Shown here piece after piece: positions 45,600-53,911 of a DNA stretch of 64,000 nucleotides. The first letter of the stretch is position 1. Every line of letters begins with the position of its first letter. The notes beneath the pieces are model-generated. The model searched no databases and had not been told where the DNA came from. It worked only from the letters and a program-made list of their open reading frames with translations. The translations under genes were made by a program, and so were the position numbers. The DNA is from Paragonimus westermani (lineage: Eukaryota; Platyhelminthes; Trematoda; Plagiorchiida; Troglotrematidae): assembly GCA_008508345.1 (NCBI GenBank), contig QNGE01002348.1, positions 35,319 through 99,318 on the forward strand, in the 5' to 3' direction.

Positions 45600-48500
45600 C
45601 TAACCAGCATTGGCCGGCTGGACACAAAGGCCCCACTGGCACACCTCCCAGTCTTATTCCTTCGGGTTTACACTGGATATGTGGTGTGTTGGTGGAACTG
45701 CAATTGGTGCAGCGCAAGCCAATTGCAGTGATGGCTAAGCGCAGACGTCCTTTGGCTTCGGTCACTGTGACAGGCTAATCCGAATCGGATGCCGCCAACC
45801 GCGTTGTGCACTGATCGGTAGGTAATCAAGGTTAGAAGTTCCACGCGTATTTTCTCAGACAAGCACACACTTATAGAATAACTCCGCGGGCATGCAACAC
45901 AAAATAGCTAGCGATTCTTTATTGCAACTAGGATTCGTTCAGTTGCGACGTCTGGTAACAGTCGAATGAGCAGCGAGCTGACTGAGTCTGCTGTTGCGGC
46001 ATCAACTGAAAAAATCCCTTGGAATATGACGTCAGCCGTCTTCACCAGTGGTGAAGAAACGCGATCACTAATCTGGAGTTTTGGGGGCAGAATCATCAGT
46101 TCTTCAACCGAGGTTAAACCTTCATCTACAAAAAGGAAAAGAGGGAATTCGTGCCTTGTAACGTTTCAGTGACTCTATCTCAAGTGAGACTTCTCTTTCT
46201 GTGGGCAGAGAAACGAAGACAGACCAATAGGCAGAGCCCGATGGTTCAGTCAACGGCGCGGGTGACCAGCCGAACTGTTGTTGGAATGGCTCAGCCCAGT
46301 CCTGAGCGTCGTTTTAAATTATGAATAGGTTAACTTCTAGCTTCACAGATTAGAGCGCCTACAACTGACTCCCTGTTACCTGTTGTTCGGACATGACAGA
46401 AAAACTTTCAGGAGTTCCAGGTAGCAGCAGCTTGCTCCACCGCAATAGCGCATTGTTCCCTGACCCACTCTGCCACTTTGACGTGATGATAAGACCAGTT
46501 TGCTACAATGATCCGGAGGGTTCTAATGACTAGGAATCCAGCCCTCCACGGTGTAACCTGGTCAGACGGGCCGAGAGAGAGAGAGAGAGTAGTCAGACAA
46601 AAGGCGAATACACTCATAGGGTTACATATCGCCTTAATGACCGCGTAGATGTGATTAGGTCGTGAGGGGCGATCCTACGTACATACAGCAGAACTATTTC
46701 TATAGTTGCGGTACTGCTGTCTACCGGGTCAGGAAGGACGACGGAAAAGAGCACCCAGATTGCCCAATGGTTGATGCTGACCGTCGGCGTATTATCCAGT
46801 AAGGTCGAAAAATATCCAATTTCATTCGAAAGCTTGGTGTGGCTCCGAATACATCCGCTGTGTGCAACAATGTCCAGAATCAGATATTACTGTGTTGTAT
46901 AACAGGCAGTTTCGTTGTGAGTAGTATACTACTCACAAGTAGTGTATTACCCACAAGGGACATTCAGGAGCAAAAGGACAATCCCCGAACACGACGGACA
47001 AGAAGAGACTATCGAAACAGTGTGTACATGATGTGTGAGAACTTTCACCAAGGCGAATGACCACGTACTGTCACCCAATGTATGTGAGTGCATGTCCGTC
47101 GTGCAAATGAGTGTACACGTTTGTGGTTTAGTTTTTGACATGACCTATACGGAAGTTTGCGCAATAAACCAACTTGTTGGCCAAGTGTCTTTTGCGGACA
47201 CAACAACTGCCTTATTCACCATGCGTTTCGGCTGAGCCAGCGTCTAACAGTCAAATGAGTAAGAATCTAGAGTTACTGGTTCTAGTTACGGCCTCCCAAG
47301 AAAACCCCATGACCCGCTTTCACGCAGGTCAGACTTTTGAGCCAGACACTCGGAGTGGGGTCCATCAAGCCAACCCTTTCCGCAGTATTGCCGGCCGGGA
47401 AGTATCAGAAGTTACCGTTTTCCAGACAATGATGAACTGAGTATGCCAGTTGAGCGTCTAACGAACAGGGCATTACGTGCCAAGACTACCAACAGTTAAG
47501 TAAACGGTGTTGTGGTCAAACAACAAGGGGTTCCCATATATGAAAAACCCTGACTGTCCCACTGAGCAAAGTAGGTAGGTGTCACTTGCCTGGCTAGGAT
47601 CCTCGTGATCACTTAGATCGCGGACTAAAGGCGCTATCCGAAATTGCAGTGTGTCGCAGCGAACGGCCTGCCGTCATCCATGCCAATTATGATCCATCCG
47701 CTTAGTCCTCTATTACCGATTTTCCAATCTTTCTCGTCAAGTTCTGTTCACGTAGGATAGCCCACGTCACTGCTGAGGTGAGCGGCGGCCCGAACCACAG
47801 AACCTTCTGCTCGGGCTCACAGCTGTTGTGATGATGCAGGTGACATTTGTCTACTAGACGTCACGATCCCTTCGTAGCTGATTCCGCAGTTCCAAGAGAA
47901 TAGCCTTGTGGTCCGAGCTGCGCTGACTGCTGGAGAGAATAGACCGGTGAGCGTCAAGCAGCTCCGGTGATCGCATAAAGATCCACCGGTTGGTAGCTCA
48001 TCAAGTGGTAGTGCCATACGAGGCAGTACAACACCTACACATTGCATGTATATCGTCATCATCGTGGACAGCAATACATCGGTGGTTCACACTGATGCTT
48101 AACTGCCACGCAACCACGAAGAGAATAACAAACAAACTCTGTACATGAAGGAAGAAGAAGAAAGAAGTGGAGGGGAAGGGACTTAACCGCTAGAAAAAAT
48201 GACTACGTCTACCTTCAAACATTCAACATCAAGGTGCCTCCACCCTGCAAACAAACAACCGAGCTGTGGGTGAAAGTAAGATGTCATCAGAAAGACAGAT
48301 TCTCTACCGCCTTCACTGCCCGGTGTCATTACATGCACTCACTCCATAGACAACTCGGTCAGGCAACAACATTCACGTCACTAACCTCGATTAGCCACCA
48401 TCTAACCTAACGCCTCCAACCACCGACAAGAGGAGTCGCAAGGGCCCCTGGTCGGGAGACGAGCCCGACCTACAGAGGTCAACCCCCTCATGAACGACTT

Positions 48501-48680
48501 CACTTCTCTACGCCAGGTCATCAACTATCCACCTCGCACCTTACACCAGTTGGCCCCAGCGTCCACAGTGTGGCAGACGACAACCTGGCTTCCTTAGTAC
48601 GTGACCTAACCATCTAAGTCGGTGAACATGTAAGAATAGAACAAAAGAATTCGTGTGACAATCACTACCAAACACCCACT
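45600..48680. other. Long stretch with no recognisable gene
   Basis: A short (GA)n tract lies near 46571-46588, a 24-base palindrome at 46915-46938 and a purine-rich run near 48150-48178. ORFs are short and motif-free. Confidence 0.4.
46915..46938. repeat. 24-base perfect palindrome
   Basis: Arms TTGTGAGTAGTA and TACTACTCACAA meet without a spacer. Confidence 0.95.
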
Positions 48681-48689
48681 TCCTAACTC

Positions 48690-49828
48690 CTTCGTTGCTT
48701 ACTCGCTGGTGCCACCCGATACGGGCGATCGAACGCAGACACTGGTGGTCAAATACCTGAAGACACGGACCAACTTCTTAGTTTTCACAGAAACCACCCA
48801 GTCTGCCATAAAAGGAGCTGCATTCGAACTCTGGTCCAACGGGCTGAAACACACTGCAGCACCGCAGAGCTCCGGAGAAAAAAAGAAAACTACCTATACC
48901 GAGTATTTCTTCGCAACGGATACCCACGAAATTTCATCAGACGGAGTCTGTTGCGAAAAACAGAGTCCAACACTGCTGAGTCACCAACAAAACGAATTGC
49001 ACTACCATACACCAAAAACGTATCAGAAATGACCGCAAGACTACTGAGAACACATGGTATCACCCTAGCTCACAAGCCAACAGCAACATTACGAAGGATA
49101 CTATCAAAACCAAAAGAACAATCCAAACCCGCCGACAGAAGAAACGTCATTTACAAAATCTAATGCAATGACTACGTCGGCCAAACCGGACGGAAATTAT
49201 CAACACGAACTGGCCATCAAGAGGCACGATCAGTTTTCCCTGATCTCCGCCCACGAGGATGAAACTGGACATCCCTTCAACTTGAACACCGCAGAAATCC
49301 TTACTCAGGCAAATATCAAACATGCAAGAGAATTTCTTGAAGCTTGTTACTCATCAACCGTTTCAATAAACAAACATCGAACTAGACAAAATCTACGAAC
49401 CAATGCGAATCAAGGAGTTGAGCAGACATAAACGTCATCAAGCCCAACTACCGGAAAGCCCAAACGACAGAGAACAGCCAATCAGACTCCAGCCCAAGGA
49501 CTCCAGGGAACAACCAATCGGACATCAGTTCAAAGCTCAATTGCGACAAAATCAACCAATGGTGGGTCAGGCCAAACACGACAGAAAGCGACCAACCAGA
49601 ATTCAGACCAGTAGGTCAACCCACTCTGCTATATAAGAGCAGGCATCGATCCAACTTCACCAAACGCCACATGCAAAACTATACGCTGAAACACTCACGC
49701 ACTGATGATGTCACCCCCGCTTGGTGATGAAACGTTTGCAACCTAAATGCCAAGCTCGGCGAACATATCAACACCAAAACCATCAACCAGAGCTACGAAC
49801 AACGCCACCACTGTTCCGAACCATTAGT
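48690..49828 (+). mobile_element. Penelope-like element, second family, 3' half with tail
   Basis: This differs in sequence from the PLE at 14.4 kb but has the same protein order. Near 48895-48960 one frame gives LRNGYPRNFIRRSLLRK, the RT thumb block. The ORF at 48951-49163 runs through ALPYTKNVSEMTARLLRTHG to RRNVIYKI, where the endonuclease begins. After a stop, CNDYVGQTGRKLSTRTGHQEA reads across 49161-49226 as the YVGQTGR core. SLISAHEDETGHPFNLNTAE and AREFLEACYSS at 49168-49431 supply the later histidines and the probable catalytic glutamate. Stops and frameshifts interrupt all parts. The tail ends near 49828, where gypsy gag sequence begins. The RT palm is missing on the left. Confidence 0.75.
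49680..49828 (+). ncRNA. PLE 3' tail with hammerhead-ribozyme-like core
   Basis: CTGATGATGTCACC ... GGTGATGAAACG at about 49701-49733 contains the two conserved hammerhead blocks, CUGAUGA and GAAA. A 5-6 base pair stem (UCACC/GGUGA) lies between them at the place of stem II. Hammerhead motifs have been reported in PLE terminal repeats. I cannot see a convincing stem III with a UH cleavage site, and one base next to the stem is unpaired, so activity is unproven. The same block recurs in the foldback at 50233-50448. Confidence 0.35.
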
Positions 49829-49844
49829 CCAACCGTTCTTAGAG

Positions 49845-50225
49845 ATGGACCCTATCCTATGGTTCGTACACCTACTGGCAGAATTCTACAATAACCGAGT
49901 CTCTTCTGACCGGGCTAAATTCAGCCAGTTAGTAGAGGTCACGACACAGCTCCGAGATGTGTTAGTGAGCCAGCCCACAGAGAATACCTACGAAACTCTT
50001 ACACACGTCGTACATGGACGAGTCTCTCCTGCGCGAACTGTGGAGACGGGGCAGGCGATTGCATCTATCGCGAGATCACTGCCTTTAGCGGAGGCAGCCG
50101 ACCAGGTAGTAGAACATTTTCCACCGCTCCTCAACCAGGTTAGCACCCCAATCCAGGCGCCAGGCCCGGTGAAAAATGTGCCATCACATAATGAAGGCCG
50201 CCCTTCTACAAGTATCAAACAATAG
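49845..50225 (+). pseudogene. Gypsy gag, N-terminal capsid part
   Basis: MDPILWFVHLLAEFYNNRVS at the start matches the capsid opening of CsRn1-type gag (P-x-LWF...AEF...R-S-x-KF). DVLVSQPTENTYETL near residues 38-52 is the next conserved block, with SPARTVETGQ farther on. Gag forms the particle that packages element RNA. The ATG is simply the first in frame; VQPFLE just before it also fits the family, so the original start lay upstream. The frame ends at a TAG inside the left target duplication of the foldback. The C-terminal part after the insertion is in a frame that would not have joined even without the insert, so at least one more indel is present. Confidence 0.75.
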
Positions 50226-50232
50226 AAGCATT
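50220..50232. repeat. Target-site duplication, left copy (foldback insert)
   Basis: CAATAGAAGCATT is repeated exactly at 50449-50461. It marks the ends of the 216-base insertion between. Confidence 0.9.
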
Positions 50233-50448
50233 TCTAATGGTTGGGAAGAGTGGTGGTGTTGTTCGTAGCTCGGGTTCATGGTTTTGGTATTCATATGTTC
50301 GCCAAGCTTGGCATTTAGGCTGCAAACGTTTCATCACCAAGCGAGGTGACATCATCAGTGCGTAAATGTTTCAGCACTGATGATGTCACCTCCCCTGGTG
50401 ATGAAACGTTTGCAACCTAAATGCCAAGCTCGGCGAACATATGAATAC
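50233..50448. mobile_element. PLE-derived foldback insertion in gag
   Basis: The insert is a hairpin made of two copies of the PLE tail seen at 49680-49828, left one inverted and right one direct. A loop of about 15 bases (GTAAATGTTTCA region, near 50361-50374) separates them. Shared blocks include GCAAACGTTTCATCACC on the left and GGTGATGAAACGTTTGC on the right. The left tail is complete to the ACCATTAG end, while the right tail stops some 55 bases earlier. A perfect 13-base target duplication flanks it. It has no coding capacity, so it must have been moved by PLE enzymes supplied elsewhere. Confidence 0.85.
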
Positions 50449-50461
50449 CAATAGAAGCATT
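50449..50461. repeat. Target-site duplication, right copy (foldback insert)
   Basis: Exact match to 50220-50232. Confidence 0.9.
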
Positions 50462-50678
50462 GTGGGCCAAAGTCACAGCTTTGCGCCGCGATTTTAGCAG
50501 AATCGCTTTAGGTCGTCAAGCACGCCGCCGACCTAGCAGATCGTCCGGGCGCACAACGTCGCAATCAAACGACGGCTACTGTTGGTACCACGAACGTTTC
50601 GGCATGCCATCCACCAGCTGTGTTAAACCGTGCACTTGTCTAGCGACCAAGCAGGGAAACTTCCACGCCGGCCCGTAA
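50462..50678 (+). pseudogene. Gypsy gag C-terminus with CHCC zinc knuckle
   Basis: An arginine-rich stretch (RRDFSRIALGRQARRRPSRS) precedes YCWYHERFGMPSTSCVKPC, a C-x2-H-x9-C-x3-C knuckle. This is the CHCC form found in CsRn1-type gag instead of the usual CCHC. It binds the element RNA. The frame closes at 50678, about 50 bases into the overlapping protease frame. Confidence 0.8.
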
Positions 50679-50680
50679 TG

Positions 50681-51072
50681 GCGACTAACGTCGTCGGCGT
50701 TGCACCTTGTTGCCTCATATTTTTGAAGGACGTAGATACGGGAAACACGTTCCTGGTTGATACCGGGGCGCACGTTAGTGTATTTCCGTTTACAAAAGAC
50801 GAGGTGTCACACTCTTGCAGCCAACAGCTCCGTGTGGCAAACGGCATTCCTATATCTACTTATGGGCAGCGTTCCTCACCCCTTAATCTAGGCCTCAGGC
50901 GGACATTCCGCTGGGTGTTCACAGTTGCCGCGGAAGATTTCGCTACAATTGGCACCGATTTTCTCCGGCATTTTGACCTTCTGGTTGATATGAGGCGCCG
51001 TCTGTTAATCGATTCTAGCACTAAACTAATTATACCCGGCAGGCATGCAACAGTTGCGGCCATAACAGCTAT
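50681..51072 (+). pseudogene. Gypsy aspartic protease
   Basis: In the open frame that runs 50630-51253, FLVDTGAHVSVFP near residues 41-53 is the retropepsin active site (DTG) with its following strand. IGTDFLRHFDLLVDMRRRLL near 106-125 is the second conserved region (IG-DFL). The enzyme cleaves the Gag-Pol polyprotein. Both blocks look intact. The frame loses register with RT because of the tandem duplication at 51073-51188. Confidence 0.85.
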
Positions 51073-51188
51073 ATATGCCCAACCCGCCGCCCCCAGACAC
51101 TTTGTGGACCTCTTCACAACTAACACCCATATATGCCCAACCCGCCACCCCCAAACAATATGTGGATCTCTTCACTGGGTTCCCACAG
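51073..51188 (+). repeat. 58-base tandem duplication breaking the pol frame
   Basis: ATATGCCCAACCCGCC at 51073 recurs at 51131, and the following segments match (GTGGACCTCTTCAC compared with GTGGATCTCTTCAC). Since 58 is one more than a multiple of three, it shifts the frame by one. That is exactly the offset between the protease frame and the RT frame. Confidence 0.85.
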
Positions 51189-52196
51189 CTCATTCACACA
51201 TCGACCGATATCCCGCCTGTGGCCTCAAATGTCACACGCCATATCCGCACTAAGGGACCCCTCGCCTCTGCACGACCTCGCCGGTTGGCTCTTGACAAAC
51301 TGAAACTCGCCAGGGCAGAGTTCGAGCACATGCTCGAACTCGGAATAATACGCCCTTCCGAGAGTCCATGGGCCTCATCGTTACATATGGTCCTTAAAAA
51401 GCCAGGTGACTGGCGCCCAAGCGGTGATTACCGCGGGTTAAACAAAGCAACCGTTCCTGACAAGCATCCAATTCCACACATGCAGGAGTTGACGACTTGC
51501 TTACATGGAAGAACCATATTCAGCAAGATAGGTTTAACACGTGCATATCACCAGATCCCGGTAGCCATAGAAGACATATCCAAAACCGCAGTTATAACCC
51601 CCTTTGGCCTTTTCGAATTTCTTCGAATGACATTTGGTTTGAGCAACGCAACTCAAACTTTCCAACGCTTCACATATGAAGTGACACGTGTTTTGGACTT
51701 TGTCTACCCATATCTAGATGATATTTTAGTAGCCAGTTCTTCACAGGAAGAACACGCTATTCGTCTCCGCACCTTACTGGAACGTCTGACCCAACAGGGT
51801 GTCACAGTTAATCCCACTAAATGCGAACTGGGTACGGCCACGGTAGAACTTCTGGGTCATAAGGTCACAGAAAGGGGAATCGCCGCACTCACGGATAAAG
51901 TCAGAGCTATTTGTGAATACCCTCAGCCAAATTCTTTTAAGCAACTTCGTTGTTTTTGTGGTCTGGCCAACTACTCCAGACGTTTCATACCTCAGTGTGC
52001 GCAAATAGTGCAGCCAATGACCGATCTTCTCTGTGGAGGTGAACACAAATTCCAGTTCACCGAGGCTGCACGCACTGCGTTCGTTAAGCTGAATGGTGCG
52101 GTGGCCGAACTAGTTCTCCTTACTCATCCTAATCCGGACGCACTACTGTCCATTGTGACGGACGCTTCGGACACAGCCGTTGGTGCTGTTTTATAA
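51189..52196 (+). pseudogene. Gypsy reverse transcriptase and start of RNase H
   Basis: Within the ORF at 51075-52196, [20 protein letters not shown] is the RT entry region and [20 protein letters not shown] the next block. [15 protein letters not shown] carries motif A, although the usual aspartate is replaced by glycine (KIGL for KIDL). [20 protein letters not shown] is motif B and [11 protein letters not shown] the catalytic YxDD box. [16 protein letters not shown] and [14 protein letters not shown] complete the domain, and [16 protein letters not shown] begins RNase H. The ORF stops at a TAA where relatives normally have a glutamine codon (CAA). The motif A change alone would abolish activity. 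Confidence 0.9.
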
Positions 52197-52795
52197 CAGC
52201 TCGTTGAAAACAGTGGCAACCATTAGCTTTCTTCTCCAAACGCTTACAACCCGCGGAATCCCGCTATAGCACTTTCGGTAGAGAAATGCTAGCTATCTAT
52301 TTAGGTATCCGTCATTTCCGCCATTCGGTGGAAGGCAGGACCTTTACGGTTTACACCGAACATAAACCGTTAACCTACTCCCTAAACACTTCATCCGAGA
52401 GGCATTCCCCAAGGGAAGTTAGGCACCTGGGCTATATCTCTCAGTTCACGACTGATATACGACATGTCTCAGGTGCTGAAAACACTGTCGCGGACGCTCT
52501 TTCACGCGTCCATAACCTCAGCGCAGCTGCTGACCACAGTATCGATTTGACAGCCATGGCTGCCGCACAAGCCACTGACCCTGAAATCGAACATCTTCGC
52601 CAAAAGAGCTCTCTCACAATTCAACCAGTACCTCTGACATCTTCAGAGGGAACAATCCTCTGCGACACTTCACACGGCACACTTCGCTCTGTAGTGCCCG
52701 AATCCTTTCGCCGCGCAGTGTTCGAGGCATTGCACAATTTGTCCCATCCTTGTATACGCGCTTCAGTCAAACTTGTTACTGAACGATTAGTATGA
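52197..52795 (+). pseudogene. Gypsy RNase H and integrase zinc-binding region
   Basis: After the stop and an indel near 52210-52230 the frame resumes. REMLAIYLGIRHFRHSVEGR and FTVYTEHKPLTYSL hold the second RNase H block; the usual aspartate of T-D-HKPL is glutamate here. AENTVADALSRV holds the last catalytic aspartate. The integrase N-terminal H-H-C-C finger follows: ALHNLSHPCIRASVKLV supplies the histidines, and SRSCFQCQS, after a TGA at 52793-52795 where relatives have tryptophan, the cysteines near 52830-52845. Confidence 0.85.
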
Positions 52796-52833
52796 CCCAA
52801 GATAAACCATGACGTCCGCAACTGGAGCCGTTC

Positions 52834-53895
52834 TTGCTTCCAGTGCCAAAGTTCCGAAGTCCATCGTCACACAAACAGTTCCCACGGTACTTTCCTTCAC
52901 CAGACGCACGTTTTCACCACGTGCACGTCGATCTGGTAGGTCTCTTACCACCTTCAAATGGCTCTACTTATCTGTTGACGTGCGTTGATCGCTTCACAAG
53001 ATGGCCTGAAGCCATACCGCTACCCAACTGCTCATCGGAAACAGTGGCCAGCGCCTTTCTGGAACGTTGGGTGACACAATTCGGTTGTCCAGCAGTGGTG
53101 ACCTCAGATCGTGGATCACACTTTGAAGGACATTTTGCGGCCCTCTTAAATACGTTAGGAAGCAAGCACATCCGAACTACGGCTTACCACCCTGCAGCAA
53201 ATGAGATAGTTGAGCGTTTCCATCGCCAGCGAAAAGCTTCTCTTAGTGCACATGCTAATCCCTCGTGGAAAGAGGCACTGCCGTTAGTTCTTTTAGAGTT
53301 GCGAAACACAATGAAAGAGAACATAAACGCTACTGCAGCCGGACTAGTTTTTGGTTGCACACTTAAATTACCAGGTGAACTCGTCTCACCTGCACCATCA
53401 GCACCGTACGATTACAGCAGCTACACAGCTTGTTTAGCGCACTACATGCGAAAGCTGCGTCCGGTGCAGCCTAGAGAGTACCCTTCAGCCGTGCACGCTA
53501 AGCTATCCTCTTGTACGCATGTCTTTCTACGTACGGACGAATTGTGGCGACCAGTGCAACTCCCATACACCGGCCCCTATCGTGTCCTCGCAAGAGACAC
53601 AAAAAGCTTCACCGTTAGCCGAAACGGCAAACGCGAAGTAGTCTCTGTCGACAGGCTGAAGCCGGCATTTGCGGAAGAACCATCAGCTACCCCTGTGTCC
53701 ACAAATAGCGTCCCTCGACCCGAAACCCCCGGTGGCGGCAGAAAGCGTTCCGCTCCCGGAACCTCCTGCAGTTGTCAATGCCCCCGCAACTCCGAACCCG
53801 TTCTTGCTACCTCTAGGCACAATCGTATTGGTAGGAAGCTGCGCAAGCCCGTGCGATTTGCAGAGTATGTTAACACTTCTTATTTTTGGAAATAA
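52834..53895 (+). CDS. Gypsy integrase core and C-terminal domain
   Basis: This 353-residue open frame begins just after the zinc finger, which lies in another frame. The catalytic triad is visible. The first aspartate is in HVDLVGLLPPSNG (about residue 33) and the second in VVTSDRGSHFEG (about 92). The glutamate is in NEIVERFHRQ (about 127), one residue closer than the usual D-35-E spacing. YTGPYRVLARDTKSF near 247 is the GPY/F module. A proline- and arginine-rich tail follows to the stop. Integrase inserts the element's DNA into the host genome. Without the zinc finger in frame this ORF is not a full enzyme. No LTR is seen downstream. Confidence 0.88.
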   Translation: MLPVPKFRSPSSHKQFPRYFPSPDARFHHVHVDLVGLLPPSNGSTYLLTCVDRFTRWPEAIPLPNCSSETVASAFLERWVTQFGCPAVVTSDRGSHFEGHFAALLNTLGSKHIRTTAYHPAANEIVERFHRQRKASLSAHANPSWKEALPLVLLELRNTMKENINATAAGLVFGCTLKLPGELVSPAPSAPYDYSSYTACLAHYMRKLRPVQPREYPSAVHAKLSSCTHVFLRTDELWRPVQLPYTGPYRVLARDTKSFTVSRNGKREVVSVDRLKPAFAEEPSATPVSTNSVPRPETPGGGRKRSAPGTSCSCQCPRNSEPVLATSRHNRIGRKLRKPVRFAEYVNTSYFWK

Positions 53896-53911
53896 GGTTT
53901 TTCCAAGATAA

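Larger units (their letters stand above)
49831..53895 (+). mobile_element. Ty3/gypsy LTR retrotransposon of the CsRn1 type, internal region
   Basis: Gag, protease, RT, RNase H and integrase follow in the standard Ty3/gypsy order. The gag knuckle is of the unusual CHCC type that marks the CsRn1 clade, known from flukes and other invertebrates. The left part, including 5' LTR, leader and gag start, is cut off by the PLE ending at 49828. No 3' LTR is visible after the integrase. The copy is dead: it carries a foldback insertion in gag, a 58-base duplication before RT, a stop and indel in RNase H, and a stop and frameshift in the integrase. Confidence 0.9.

Noticed and set aside
50233..50448. Foldback read as a terminator or CRISPR-like repeat
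   Set aside because: It is a single hairpin with a target duplication and matches a PLE tail. No spaced repeat array exists anywhere in the window.
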